Part shown: in pieces, positions 50,009-59,575 of the stretch
How positions within the stretch are numbered: the stretch's first letter is position 1
How the letters are laid out: the number at the start of each line of letters is the position of its first letter
Assembly: GCA_016714785.1 (NCBI GenBank)
Contig: JADKCC010000010.1
Coordinates: 186,001-250,000, forward strand
DNA length: 64,000 nucleotides
Direction of reading: 5' to 3'
Source of the DNA: Saprospiraceae bacterium
Lineage (GTDB): Bacteria; Bacteroidota; Bacteroidia; Chitinophagales; Saprospiraceae
Translations under genes and position numbers: made by a program
Notes under the pieces: generated by a model
Databases searched by the model: none
Seen by the model: only the letters and a program-made list of their open reading frames with translations
What the model was told of the DNA's origin: nothing

Positions 50009-50887
50009 ATGAATAAAAGGCAAATTGAATTGGTGGTATTGAGCGACTTACATTTAGGTACTTACGGTTGCCACGCCGATCAGCTGCTAGATTACTTAAA
50101 AACTATTGATCCTGAAATACTCGTTCTAAATGGCGACATCATAGATATTTGGAATTTTTCAAAAAGCTATTTTCCCAAAAGTCATATACAAGTGCTCCGG
50201 CAAATCCTCAAGATGACAGAAAAAGGTACTAAAACATATTACATCACCGGCAATCATGATGAAGCATTGCGTAAATATTCCGGTACGGGTATTGGGAATT
50301 TTGTCTTGGACGACAAGCTGATTTTAGAGTTGGATGGCAAAAAAATGTGGCTATTTCACGGAGATATTTTTGACGCTACAACCAAAGGTTGGGCTAGAAT
50401 CATTGCAAAATTAGGAGGGAAAGGGTACGATATTTTAATATGGACCAATAGATTGCTCAATGATATGTTGCAGTATTTTGGTAGGGATAAAATTAGTTTT
50501 TCTAAACGAATAAAATCAGGTGTAAAAAAAGCAGTAACATGGATTTCAAATTTCGAGACTACAGCAGCAGCCTTGGCCATTGATCAAAAATTTGATACAG
50601 TAATATGTGGGCATATACATCAGCCGCAAGATAGGATGATTCATTTAGATCATGGTAGTGTTCATTATTTGAATAGTGGCGATTGGGTAGAAAATTGCAC
50701 TGCTTTAGAATACAAAGATTGTCTATGGACACTTTATAAACATCCTGACATCGTACCCAATTTAGTACATAATGAAATCATCCATGACGATGAAGAAAAC
50801 CATGAAGACTTGGCTGTTTTTAATCTGAAATCTTTGTATGAAATGGATCTAAAAAATAAGCATAGTGTTGTTTACCCTTCGCGATAA
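50009..50887 (+). CDS. UDP-2,3-diacylglucosamine diphosphatase-like metallophosphoesterase
   Basis: 292 residues from the ATG at 50009 (MNKRQIELVVLSDLHLGTYG); the longer frame has no better ribosome site. The calcineurin-like metal ligands are complete: D-x-H in SDLHLG, GD-x2-D in LNGDIIDIWN, GNHD in ITGNHDEALR, His in WLFHGDIFD, and GHIH in CGHIHQPQD. The LpxH-type insert KGWARIIAKLGGKGYDILIW is present. It likely cleaves UDP-diacylglucosamine in lipid A synthesis, at the inner face of the membrane, though paralogues in Bacteroidota have undefined substrates. A glycosyltransferase follows 66 bp later, fitting envelope work. Confidence 0.82.
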   Translation: MNKRQIELVVLSDLHLGTYGCHADQLLDYLKTIDPEILVLNGDIIDIWNFSKSYFPKSHIQVLRQILKMTEKGTKTYYITGNHDEALRKYSGTGIGNFVLDDKLILELDGKKMWLFHGDIFDATTKGWARIIAKLGGKGYDILIWTNRLLNDMLQYFGRDKISFSKRIKSGVKKAVTWISNFETTAAALAIDQKFDTVICGHIHQPQDRMIHLDHGSVHYLNSGDWVENCTALEYKDCLWTLYKHPDIVPNLVHNEIIHDDEENHEDLAVFNLKSLYEMDLKNKHSVVYPSR

Positions 50888-50953
50888 ATTAGTTATTAAA
50901 CTATTAAAATCTAATCTGCATAACCTCAGTTAAAATCCAATAAATATATACAA

Positions 50954-51988
50954 ATGAAAATACTGTATGCAGTACAAGCCACAGGTAATGGTCATATCAG
51001 TAGGGCACACCAATTATTTCCCTATTTAAGTGAAATAGGAGAAGTGGATATTTTATTAAGTGGTAGCAATGCTACACTAAAGATGGATATACCTGTAAAA
51101 TATCAAGCTAAAGGTGTTAGTTTATTTTATAGCGAATGTGGAGGACTAGACTATCTGAAGACTTTTAAAGCCTTTAATTACGCTAGAATCAAAAAAGAAG
51201 CACAGGATCTACCAGTAGAAAAATACGATCTTATTATCAATGATTTTGATCATATTACGGCAAGGGCGTGCAAAAGCAAAAAAGTACCTTCCATTCAATT
51301 TGGACATCAGGGTAGTTTTATGTCAAAATATACACCCAGACCAAATCAAAAAAATTTTGTTGGAGAGTGGATTCTTAAACATTATGCTCCTGCAACACAT
51401 TATGTTGGACTACATTTTGAGAGATACGAACAGTTTATATTTCCTGCTGTCATCAAAGATAGCTTTATGAATGCTAACCCATCTGACCATGGGCACATCA
51501 CGGTATATTTGCCATCTTATGACAAGGTTTGTCTCGAAACGATATTTCGTCAGATAGCTCCTATTGAAATCCACTGGTTTATCCAAGGCATACAAGAGCC
51601 TCATAAAGATGGAAATATCCACTATTTTCCAGTACATCAAAAACATTTTAATGAAAGTCTTATCCATTGTCACGGATTACTCACTGGTGGTGGATTCGAG
51701 ACTCCTGCTGAAGCCCTCTATCTTGGCAAAAAACTCCTTACTATCCCGATCAAAGGTCAATATGAACAAGCTTGCAATGCTGCGGCATTAGAAAAAATGG
51801 GCGTATTAAAAATGAATGAGTTAAATGATAAGACCAAAGAGTCCTTTTTCAGTTGGTTAAAATCTAATCATAACTCACCGATGATAGTTGCCAATGATAT
51901 CAAAGAAACCTTAGACTATATCTTAAATCTTCCACTTAATTTCGGACAAAAAAGTTTCACTGATGAAAGTTTGATTTCTGTTAAATGA
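50954..51988 (+). CDS. MJ1255/VC2487-type glycosyltransferase
   Basis: 344 residues of the GT-B fold. The N-terminus (MKILYAVQATGNGHISRAHQ) has the GxGH substrate loop typical of the MJ1255/VC2487 family related to MurG, and the C-terminal donor-binding region is CHGLLTGGGFETPAEALYLG with IPIKGQYEQACNA. The acceptor and donor are not known; UDP-sugar use is likely. Cytoplasmic or membrane-associated. It lies after the LpxH-like gene in the same direction, a pairing that suggests a shared lipid or polysaccharide pathway. Confidence 0.82.
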   Translation: MKILYAVQATGNGHISRAHQLFPYLSEIGEVDILLSGSNATLKMDIPVKYQAKGVSLFYSECGGLDYLKTFKAFNYARIKKEAQDLPVEKYDLIINDFDHITARACKSKKVPSIQFGHQGSFMSKYTPRPNQKNFVGEWILKHYAPATHYVGLHFERYEQFIFPAVIKDSFMNANPSDHGHITVYLPSYDKVCLETIFRQIAPIEIHWFIQGIQEPHKDGNIHYFPVHQKHFNESLIHCHGLLTGGGFETPAEALYLGKKLLTIPIKGQYEQACNAAALEKMGVLKMNELNDKTKESFFSWLKSNHNSPMIVANDIKETLDYILNLPLNFGQKSFTDESLISVK

Positions 51989-52106
51989 AAATAAAATATC
52001 TTAACCTAAATAATTAAAATAGTAAAATTTAATAACATATTAATATCTATTAAACAATAAGTTAACATCCAGTTTTGACCTTTGTGCAAACAAAACGAAC
52101 GACTGT

Positions 52107-53069
52107 ATGCATCATTTAAAAATATGGTTATTGATAGTTCTATGCGTATCTGTAACCTTTGTCCAATCTGAAAAATTACCCAAAAAGCTACAATCAAATT
52201 TTCAGGTTTGGGAGCAGAATGAAAGCTATCTAAATAAAATAGAAGGTGGAGAAGTAAATGTCCTTAGTTACAATACTTGGGGATTACCCATTGCACTTTT
52301 TGGTCATGACCAAGCCAAAAGATTCTCCAAAATGAGTGATAGTATTATTAATATACATGCAGATATTATCGGTTTGCAAGAAACTTTCCATCCTGATTTG
52401 AGAGATAAACTACTTTCCCATTTGACTAAAGACTATTACACCTTTAATGATTATAGATGCGGAAGGACAATAATACCTGGTGTAGAAATGGATTGTACGG
52501 GTGGCTTGATGACATTTTCAGTTTTCCCCATTATCGATGAGCAATTCTTTCCTTTCCCTACCAATGAAAAATACTCTCTAATAGAGAAAACGGGACGAAA
52601 AGGATTTTTGGTTTCGTACTTACGTCATGGCCAAAAAACCATAACTGTAGTCAATACCCATCTATATGCGGGTCATGATGAACAAGCCGAAAATATAAGG
52701 ATGCAACAAGTACAATACATTTTGAAAGTGATGAATTCCCAACTGATAAAATCTTCAGACCAAACGATCATGTTAGGAGACTTCAATATTCATCATCCAG
52801 ATGTAGCTTGCTCAGATGTTTATGATTTTATAATTCAAAAGATGCATTTTTTAGATAGTAAGCCACATATTGACGCAAGTGATTATACTTTCACAGATGC
52901 CAACGCTTATTGTCCCAATACAAAACAAGGTAGCAAATTGGACTACGTTTTTATCAAACCAACTGTGGGTGGAAAGATTTTGAGCCAGTCTAGAGTTTTA
53001 GATTCGAATCAACCATTGTCAGATCATTATGGCTGGCAAGTAAAATATATCTTTGAGCCAGCCCCATGA
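52107..53069 (+). CDS. Secreted endonuclease/exonuclease/phosphatase-family protein
   Basis: 320 residues with a signal peptide (about 1-22). The catalytic motifs of the EEP fold are in order: NVLSYNTWGLP, ADIIGLQETFHP (metal-binding Glu), VVNTHLYAGHD, MLGDFNIHHPD, LDYVFIKP and SDHYGWQ (final Asp-His). The WGLP start and compact length resemble neutral sphingomyelinase-like members as much as nucleases. The protein is probably periplasmic or extracellular. No sorting tail is seen. Upstream GACCTTTG is one base off a -7 element. Confidence 0.85.
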   Translation: MHHLKIWLLIVLCVSVTFVQSEKLPKKLQSNFQVWEQNESYLNKIEGGEVNVLSYNTWGLPIALFGHDQAKRFSKMSDSIINIHADIIGLQETFHPDLRDKLLSHLTKDYYTFNDYRCGRTIIPGVEMDCTGGLMTFSVFPIIDEQFFPFPTNEKYSLIEKTGRKGFLVSYLRHGQKTITVVNTHLYAGHDEQAENIRMQQVQYILKVMNSQLIKSSDQTIMLGDFNIHHPDVACSDVYDFIIQKMHFLDSKPHIDASDYTFTDANAYCPNTKQGSKLDYVFIKPTVGGKILSQSRVLDSNQPLSDHYGWQVKYIFEPAP

Positions 53070-53132
53070 AAAGTCAGCTTGGTTTACAAAATTATTTTTG
53101 TAATTCAGTCTGACCTTTCAGGAGGCTGTTAC

Positions 53133-53500
53133 ACTACTCTCATAACCTTGAATCAAATTCAATTGTGCTCTTTGGGGCTAATGATTGTACTATAGGTTTG
53201 GTATTGTCGCTCTAGCCGTGACTGGCTTTAAGTTTTTTTGCATCTTTTGCTCACGTTTATTCCTTTGGAATGCAAACCCAGAAAAAAAGTAAACAAAAAA
53301 CGCTAGTTGCGCTAAATCGCTCCGCGTACCGGAACAGTCTCCCCAAGGAGGTAAACCTTGGTATTACTACATCTCCCAAAGCAATATGTTAACGTCGTAT
53401 TTCTAAATCTTCTTGTAAATTATTTTAAGATATTGATTATCAGTATTATAAAGTAGATTATTGTTTAATTAAAATGCAAATCTAAAGGAAACTTCAGTTA
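53133..53500. repeat. Dispersed 370-bp intergenic repeat, copy 1
   Basis: Runs from ACTACTCTCATAACCTTG to ACTTCAGTTA, with nearly identical segments to copy 2 at 60106-60476 in the same orientation (for example TCGCTCCGCGTACCGGAACA, and TATTACTACATCTCCCAAAG before CAATATGTT). Only the middle differs: copy 1 has CATCTTTTGCTCACG and TATTCCTTTGGAATGCAAAC where copy 2 has CATTGCCCAAAAAAG. No ORF or transposase inside. Confidence 0.85.
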
Positions 53501-54260
53501 GTAAATATCAAATACATAACATTTTTGTAGTTAGACTTTAAACGCTTGCACCTTGCCTTGAGCATTTGCCCTGTGCTGATGGCATTTACTTTTTTCTTTT
53601 TGCTCTATTTTTTGAAACATGTTAACTTTTGCAATCCTAAATGTTAATAACATCGGGATAAATATTAGTTACATTGTAGTGAATATTATCTATATACCAT
53701 GAGATGAAAGGACTTTTTTAAACTAAGCTTAGGGCAAATGGTATCTTCTTACTTTATTCAACCTAAAGTGATCCTCTTTAGATTGCAAAAGGTTATCGGA
53801 GCGTAGTGGGAGTGTCTATGGAGCGTCTATATAGCGTGGTCGGGCCAAGGTCGGCACAACCTCGACTCAACGTCGTGACAACCTCGGCACAACTCATTTG
53901 AGAATTTAGGAGAAAACAGGCAGTTTTGTTAGTTTTTTATGGTTTAAGGCTTTGCAATTTGGGTAAAAAGGGTTAATACAAAGATATACTTTTATATTGA
54001 GAAATTCAAGGGTTTGTGGATGATTTTTTATTTTTTATTTTGGGATTTCATCTGCGAAGGGCTACACCCTTCGCAGGGTTATATCGCACTTTCAGTGCTT
54101 GGATTGAATTTCTTGCCTTGTAAAATGTTATGAAAATCTTAAATCGAAGTATTTTAGTCCGACTAATGTCATGAATGCGACTTTATGAATGTTAAAATTG
54201 TTATTTAAAGGAATATTAATGATTGTAATTTCGTTTAATGTATAACTAAAATATATCATC
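53501..54260. other. Intergenic with repeat fragments and palindromes
   Basis: No supported gene. 53640-53700 carries a diverged copy of the tandem unit of 7436-7628 (TAATAACATCGGGATAAATA with TTAGTTACA). 53800-53905 has short repeats of GTCGG/CCTCGGCACAAC. 54053-54075 is a perfect hairpin, TGCGAAGGG-CTACA-CCCTTCGCA, followed by TATATCGCACTTTCAGTGCT, a relative of the element at 7606-7628. Confidence 0.6.
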
Positions 54261-55238
54261 ATGGCAACGCAAGTATCATTGGTAAAATTTGTAGGGAGAA
54301 TAGGTAATATTGTCCATTATATCTCGAATAATAGGTTGGTATCAAGAACGATCGGCAAGGTAGATATTGTCAAGATGCGCACAGCTCCGCAATATGAAGA
54401 AACACGCAAAAATCAGTCAGAATTTTCGATAGCAACCAAAGCTGGACAGCTGTTTCGACAGGGAATGATGCACTTAACCCGTGGGTGTACCAATTATGAA
54501 TATCCTGTAGAAGTAATGCAACTTATGCTCAAGACATTACGTGCTGACACGACACAACCTAAAGGCCATAAACAAATAAGTAATGGGCTTAAAAATGCGG
54601 AAACACAACAAGCATTTAGTCGATTGAAAATCTATAGTAAACGAGAGTGTGAGATGTATCAAGGAACCTTATTAAAGCGTGCGCCCGACCAAAAAGCATG
54701 GCGACTCAATCGCAATTTACTCTTCGGCAAAGGAATCAACGGAGACCAAATGACCGTAAAAATAGGTTATTATCATGTAGATTTTGAAAATCGAGTGGCT
54801 AAGTATGAAGATGCCTTATCTATCGCCTGTCATCGCAATGAAAAGATCGAATACAGCAACTTTATGTTACCCAAAGTAAATGGAATAGGCACTCCGTGGA
54901 TCTTTGTAGTGCTCCAAGTGTGGCGAGAAGGCAGCATTCAAGATGTGACCGGCATGACATTTATGTCTATGATAGATGTGATCGCCCATGAAGTGAAAAA
55001 TAAAGTTACTGATGAAGAAAATGTGCAAAAACTATATACATGTGGGCTGGAAATAGAAGAAGGGCACGGATCGCATGGATTGCATGGATTGCAAAGGGGC
55101 AAAACGTCTAAATTGCATAATCAAGTTGATTATTCTGTATCATTGATGCATGGCCATAGTCGCATTAGGGAGAGCATGATTAAAATTGGCGGGCAAAATG
55201 ATTGGGATGAGGTGATAGGGAAGATGGTTTTGATGTAG
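54261..55238 (+). CDS. Uncharacterised Bacteroidota family, multicopy type
   Basis: 325 residues, no signal peptide. The N-terminus (SLVKFVGRIGNIVHYISNNR, SRTIGKVDIVKMRTAPQYEE, TRKNQSEFSIATKAGQLFRQ) has the layout of a recurring Bacteroidota family I recall as starting 'GLIKLKGTIG.VTFYK..DGHLAR..GG', then 'RTRENN.EFG.AGKA.K'. The middle (CTNYEYPVEVMQLMLKTLRA; QPKGHKQISNGLKNAETQQA) also fits. The C-terminal half is a probable beta-rich domain (VKIGYYHVDFENRVAKYEDA) with His-Gly repeats near 275. Function unknown. It lies alone inside the region flanked by the 370-bp direct repeats. Confidence 0.65.
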   Translation: MATQVSLVKFVGRIGNIVHYISNNRLVSRTIGKVDIVKMRTAPQYEETRKNQSEFSIATKAGQLFRQGMMHLTRGCTNYEYPVEVMQLMLKTLRADTTQPKGHKQISNGLKNAETQQAFSRLKIYSKRECEMYQGTLLKRAPDQKAWRLNRNLLFGKGINGDQMTVKIGYYHVDFENRVAKYEDALSIACHRNEKIEYSNFMLPKVNGIGTPWIFVVLQVWREGSIQDVTGMTFMSMIDVIAHEVKNKVTDEENVQKLYTCGLEIEEGHGSHGLHGLQRGKTSKLHNQVDYSVSLMHGHSRIRESMIKIGGQNDWDEVIGKMVLM

Positions 55239-55250
55239 GAGATTGGAGAG

Positions 55251-55589
55251 ATGAGATTTGATATCTTTTACAGTCATGGTTTTGTAGGATATGGTCCGGA
55301 AAGGGATTACGACTGGATGGGTCAGCATCAGCCAGAATGTCAGCCAAAATTACAGCTTAATTTAACTGATTTTCTGACCGTTTGGGTGGGTCAATATGAT
55401 CCAGAATATACATCCATATCTTATAATAGTGTAAATGACTTTATTGTCATGTATAAATCTACTTTGACCTATTTGAATAAAATAAGTTTTCTCACCACTC
55501 TGTGGTTCGAAATGACCAAGGCTGATAAGGAAAAGAGGGAGATGAAGGGAGTTCGGCGAGGCCGAACTCCCTTCATCTCCCTACCTTAA
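55251..55589 (+). other. Doubtful 112-residue ORF running into a palindromic element
   Basis: An ATG-led frame 12 bp after the previous gene, MRFDIFYSHGFVGYGPERDY and onwards. The first ~80 residues show no family I know, though they are not obviously shadow sequence. The last ~30 residues (EMKGVRRGRTPFISLP) are simply the translation of the hairpin at 55536-55582, so the ORF cannot be intact as a conserved gene. It may be a real short gene cut by element insertion, or chance. Confidence 0.25.
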
Positions 55590-55640
55590 ACTCTAATACT
55601 AGGTCATTTCGAAGGAGTTTTAGCGACTGAGAAACCCCTA
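55487..55640. repeat. Inverted-REP element with 22-bp perfect hairpin
   Basis: Two inverted copies of a dispersed motif, TTCGAAATGACC at 55506-55517 and GGTCATTTCGAA at 55602-55613, flank a hairpin with perfect 22-bp arms and a 3-nt GAG loop (55536-55557 and 55561-55582). The right outer sequence GGAGTTTTAGCGACTGAGAA and the left TTTTCTCACCACTCTGTGG show the GTCATTTCGA...GAGAAA repeat form common in Bacteroidota intergenic DNA. It looks like a small non-autonomous palindromic element. Confidence 0.65.
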
Positions 55641-56045
55641 TTTTAGTCTCAAATTTTTTAAAATACTAATTTGACAAAGTGGAATTAATGTCCATGTCAA
55701 TTTTACCAACTATATATTTATAAAATAATTGCTCTGTTGTTTTCTTTACAATTGTAAACTTACCTCTTGTTTCATATTCCAACCATTCGGATTTATCATA
55801 CCATTGTCCACCCTGAGTTATTCAGTTATACTTTTTAATATCTTTTGCTCACACTTATTCCTTTGGAATGCAAACCATTAGGTTTTAAAAGACTTCCAAA
55901 TTGTCCAATTTTATTAGATTCGGAAAATATATAGAATTGGGTGAAAAAATTGTCTTCAAAATGACTTCAAAAGGAAACTCTTCTCAGGTCACTATTCAAT
56001 TTTAGTAATTTTGTGAAATTTTATCATATCCTAGAGTACAAATCA
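55641..56045. other. Intergenic with a fragment of the dispersed repeat
   Basis: No gene. 55838-55880 contains ATCTTTTGCTCACACTTATT and CCTTTGGAATGCAAACCATT, matching the variable middle of the repeat at 53133. Remaining sequence is featureless. Confidence 0.5.
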
Positions 56046-56053
56046 TATCTTTG
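56046..56053 (+). promoter_or_regulatory. Promoter -7 element of CotH gene
   Basis: TATCTTTG, an exact TAnnTTTG match about 32 nt upstream of the ATG at 56086. The regulon palindrome is absent here. Confidence 0.5.
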
Positions 56054-56085
56054 GTACTTATCTAAACATACAAAAATATATAAAT

Positions 56086-58434
56086 ATGCGTTTATTTAGT
56101 ACTTTGACAATGATATTGGTGATATTGACATCGATTTCTTCACAAAATTTACCATCCCAGTGGCACAAAACTGACGATGGAAAATACCTCGTAGCTGGGG
56201 ATCAGATGTCTTCAGGCTTCTATGACGAATCTACCGTGGAAGAAATTAGAATCTATTTTTCACAAAGCAATTATTGGGCTTTGATGACGCAAAATTATAA
56301 TGCCAAGATTGACATACCATGCCAAGTAAAATATAAAGATGCGGTATTGGACAGTGTAGGCATTCGTTTCAAAGGTCAGACTTCATACTTCATGAACAAT
56401 ACTCAAAAGAAATCTTTTAATTTATCCATTGATGCATATAAGGATCAAAAAATTGGTGGATACAAAACACTAAATCTTAATAATGCTTGGCAGGATCCTT
56501 CTTTTATGCGAGAAGTCTTATATTATCAGCTTATTAGAAAACACACACCTGCGGCAAAAGCAAATTTTGTACGCTTATATATCAATGATCAAGACTGGGG
56601 TATCTATCTCAATGTACAGCAACTTAATAAGGATTTTCTAGAAGAATGGTATGAATCAAATAATGGCATTAATTTAAGAGCAGATACGCCTGATGGTACG
56701 GCATCAAGCGGTGGTGGCGGTCCTGGTGGTGGCGGAGCTCAATGGGGAGATGGAACTGCAGCATTCAATTATTTAGGGACGGATACTGCGCAATATCAAA
56801 AATATTATACACTCAAGAGCAATGATAGCGATGCCAATCCTTGGAATGAACTTATGGAAGCATGTAAAGTGCTCAATAATAGTGGTGCTGCGCTAGAGAG
56901 CGAGGCGCCAAAAGTATTCAATATTGATAATATCCTGTGGCATTTGGCTGCGGAGATTGCCTTTGTAGATGATGATAGTTATGTATATAAGGGAAAAATG
57001 GATTATTATCTTTATAAAGATGCTGAGACCAACAGATGGCAAACCTATGATTATGATGGTAATAGCGCAATTGCAACAAATCGGGTGAGTTGGTCTGCTT
57101 TTTACAATGAAGCTAAAACTAATTATCCATTGCTAAATAAATTGTTGGCAGTTCCTGCTTTCAGACAGAGATATTTGGCGCATCTTCGTACGATATTGAC
57201 CGATTTGTTTGATGAGACAAAGGTCAACGCTTTGATAGATAAAAATGATGCTTTAATCAGAGCAGGTGTATTTGCAGATGCTAAAAAGGCTACTACTAAT
57301 GCTGCTTATACAAGTGAAATATCAGTTTTAAAGAACTTCATTAAAAATAGAAAAGCCAATTTATTGGCCAATGCCGAAGTTAAAGTAGTGGGGCCAATCA
57401 TCAATGATACTAAGTATCAAGTAAATGGGGCTGATTTCGGAGTAGTTAGAGCTGGAGATAGGATAGTGGTCAGTACCAATGTCAGTTTTGCAAGTGGATT
57501 ACAGCAAGTTGTACTGCACTATTGTGCAGGATTTTCTGGGGTTTTTACGCCATTGACCATGAAGGATGATGGGCAAAATGGAGATGTGCAAGCAGGTGAT
57601 GGTATATTTACAGCTGATTTGCCTGAGTTTTCTGCAGGTACACTTGTTAGATTTTATGTGGAAGAGGTAGGAAATAATGGTGCAAATACACGGACTTATT
57701 TTCCAGCTGGTGCAGAGCATCATCTGATGATTTTTTCAGTAGAATCTAAGGTGAATTCTAATAAAACTGTGGTGCTTAATGAATTTATGGCATCCAATAA
57801 TGGTATCATAAAAGACGAAGCCGGAGAAAATGAAGACTGGATAGAATTATACAATACCACATCAACCGATATAGATATTTCTGGGTTTTTCATCACTGAC
57901 AATCCAGATAATCTTGAAAAGTTTGTAATCCCGGAAGGTACTATCATTAAAGCCAATGAATATCTTATAATTTGGGCAGATGAGGACCAAGAACAAGGCC
58001 CTTTACATGCAAATTTTAAACTTTCAGCTGGTGGTGAACCCATCATCTTATTGGATAAACAATTGTCTATTTTAGATAGTGTGATTTATGATCAACAAGT
58101 AGCCAATAAATCTGCAGCAAGGATTCCAAATGGTGTAGGTGCTTTTGTGATAGGGGATCATACATTTGGTAAAAATAATGAGGAAATCTCATCTACGATC
58201 AATGGGTATAACAATCATTTAAAGGTATTCCCAAATCCATCATCAGGTTATGTGACCGTCGCCAATGAGAAAAATGAAACCGTTGACTTAATGATATATT
58301 CGATCAGCGGCTTGCAGCTTTCCGCTCATCGTATTGATGCAGGTGCACAAATAATAATAGACCATTTGTTGCCAGGTTTATATTTATTATCTGGTGAAGG
58401 TATAAAGCAAAAATTGATCATTTCAGGGCAATAA
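56086..58434 (+). CDS. Secreted CotH-family protein with lamin-tail domain and T9SS tail
   Basis: 782 residues with a signal peptide (1-19). Residues about 45-420 are a CotH kinase-like domain (VEEIRIYFSQSNYWALM; GIRFKGQTSYF; KKSFNLSIDAYKDQKIGGYK; WGIYLNVQQLNKDFLEEWY; YDYDGNSAI), including a glycine-rich SSGGGGPGGGG loop near 207. A beta-sandwich at about 440-550 and a lamin-tail domain at about 560-690 (VLNEFMASNNGIIKDEAGE; DWIELYNTTSTDIDISGFF) follow. The end (LKVFPNPSSGYVTVANEKN to KLIISGQ) is a T9SS sorting domain. CotH proteins in bacteria phosphorylate surface proteins; activity here is inferred. A strong terminator follows. Confidence 0.88.
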   Translation: MRLFSTLTMILVILTSISSQNLPSQWHKTDDGKYLVAGDQMSSGFYDESTVEEIRIYFSQSNYWALMTQNYNAKIDIPCQVKYKDAVLDSVGIRFKGQTSYFMNNTQKKSFNLSIDAYKDQKIGGYKTLNLNNAWQDPSFMREVLYYQLIRKHTPAAKANFVRLYINDQDWGIYLNVQQLNKDFLEEWYESNNGINLRADTPDGTASSGGGGPGGGGAQWGDGTAAFNYLGTDTAQYQKYYTLKSNDSDANPWNELMEACKVLNNSGAALESEAPKVFNIDNILWHLAAEIAFVDDDSYVYKGKMDYYLYKDAETNRWQTYDYDGNSAIATNRVSWSAFYNEAKTNYPLLNKLLAVPAFRQRYLAHLRTILTDLFDETKVNALIDKNDALIRAGVFADAKKATTNAAYTSEISVLKNFIKNRKANLLANAEVKVVGPIINDTKYQVNGADFGVVRAGDRIVVSTNVSFASGLQQVVLHYCAGFSGVFTPLTMKDDGQNGDVQAGDGIFTADLPEFSAGTLVRFYVEEVGNNGANTRTYFPAGAEHHLMIFSVESKVNSNKTVVLNEFMASNNGIIKDEAGENEDWIELYNTTSTDIDISGFFITDNPDNLEKFVIPEGTIIKANEYLIIWADEDQEQGPLHANFKLSAGGEPIILLDKQLSILDSVIYDQQVANKSAARIPNGVGAFVIGDHTFGKNNEEISSTINGYNNHLKVFPNPSSGYVTVANEKNETVDLMIYSISGLQLSAHRIDAGAQIIIDHLLPGLYLLSGEGIKQKLIISGQ

Positions 58435-58436
58435 TA

Positions 58437-58472
58437 AAAAAGGAGTTGGCATACAATAGCCAACTCCTTTTT
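58437..58472 (+). terminator. Rho-independent terminator after CotH gene
   Basis: Arms AAAAAGGAGTTGGC and GCCAACTCCTTTTT with an 8-nt loop, perfect over 14 bp, ending in a T-run. It starts just after the CotH stop codon at 58434. Confidence 0.85.
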
Positions 58473-58630
58473 AAATTTAAGAGCAAATTTAATTTCATAA
58501 AATTGGTATTTAATCATACTATCCTCTATAGTGGATAAAGTTTGCATTTTATTTATAAAATAAAACCAAAGCAGTATAGATTATTTTGTTTAAATGTGTT
58601 ATTTTGTATCGAAATAAATAGTGTTTTTGA

Positions 58631-59506
58631 ATGACCAAGGATGAAGTCATCATAGTAAAAAACATCCCAAAAGATATCTATAGCGTGATTGCTTATCAAG
58701 CTATGAATTATGCGCTTATTTCTATTGCTTTTACTTACAATAGGATGGAAAAAAGTGATCTGTCAACAAGAATTGGTAATATCACAAAGGGTAAAATTGC
58801 AGAGGGACTATTTAATTACTTTTGTATTGAGAAAGGTATAAATTTAGACTTTAAGTCCTGTGCTACTCCCTTTTGGATGGCAGATATGCGTGATTTTCTT
58901 TGGCTCGGTGGAGAATGGGATATTAAAAATAATTTTTTATACTGTTCTGATCGCGATTTTACAAAATTTGATTTTACACTTTTACCTGCTTTAATCCCGA
59001 ATAAAAATGATAATGATCAATGGAGTAAACGCAATGAAACATATCACTTACAAAGTAAATTTACTGCGTATGTATTTACTTTTATGAGATTAAAACCTGA
59101 TGATAAGCATTTTTTTTCATTACATATCTCCGATGCACAATATGAATTTATAACGTCCATTGCATCAAAATATAAAAACCTAGCTATCAGTGAGATGCCA
59201 TTTGCTGAACAATGGTTTTTTGATCAATTTTTGAGCTTTGGTTCCACAGATTTATTGACTTTGCGTTACTATCCTGAATTGATTATTACATCTTGTGCCA
59301 ATGCAAGATATTGGTCACTTTTCAAAGACACATCTATCCAAGACCATCATTATCAAGATCATATATCAGGTCAAAAGTGGTATCAAAAAACAGACAAAAT
59401 CATTAAATTTCTGAATGGTGCATTAGTGACAAAAATAAGAAATAAAACTTGCCCTGTAGGTCTTTTGCCCTCATTACAGCATATCATAAGAGAAGTGAAA
59501 GTTTAG
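58631..59506 (+). CDS. Predicted PD-(D/E)XK-type nuclease, stand-alone
   Basis: 291 residues, no signal peptide. Residues about 48-110 show a restriction-endonuclease-like order: helix Glu in NITKGKIAEGLFNYF, an Asp in WMADMRDFLWLGG, and E-W-D-I-K in GGEWDIKNNFLYCSD as the D/E-x-K element. The second half is unrecognised (TYHLQSKFTAYVFTFMRLK; KHFFSLHISDAQYEFITS). The fit is by eye, moderate, and the family is not one I can name. It sits between two 370-bp direct repeats, next to a holin-like membrane protein, without a visible methyltransferase. Could be a defence or housekeeping nuclease, or something else with a chance motif. Confidence 0.5.
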   Translation: MTKDEVIIVKNIPKDIYSVIAYQAMNYALISIAFTYNRMEKSDLSTRIGNITKGKIAEGLFNYFCIEKGINLDFKSCATPFWMADMRDFLWLGGEWDIKNNFLYCSDRDFTKFDFTLLPALIPNKNDNDQWSKRNETYHLQSKFTAYVFTFMRLKPDDKHFFSLHISDAQYEFITSIASKYKNLAISEMPFAEQWFFDQFLSFGSTDLLTLRYYPELIITSCANARYWSLFKDTSIQDHHYQDHISGQKWYQKTDKIIKFLNGALVTKIRNKTCPVGLLPSLQHIIREVKV

Positions 59507-59575
59507 TGGCATAATAATTGACCATATATTATTGTATATCATACGTAATTTATTCATTTGTAATAACAATAAACG

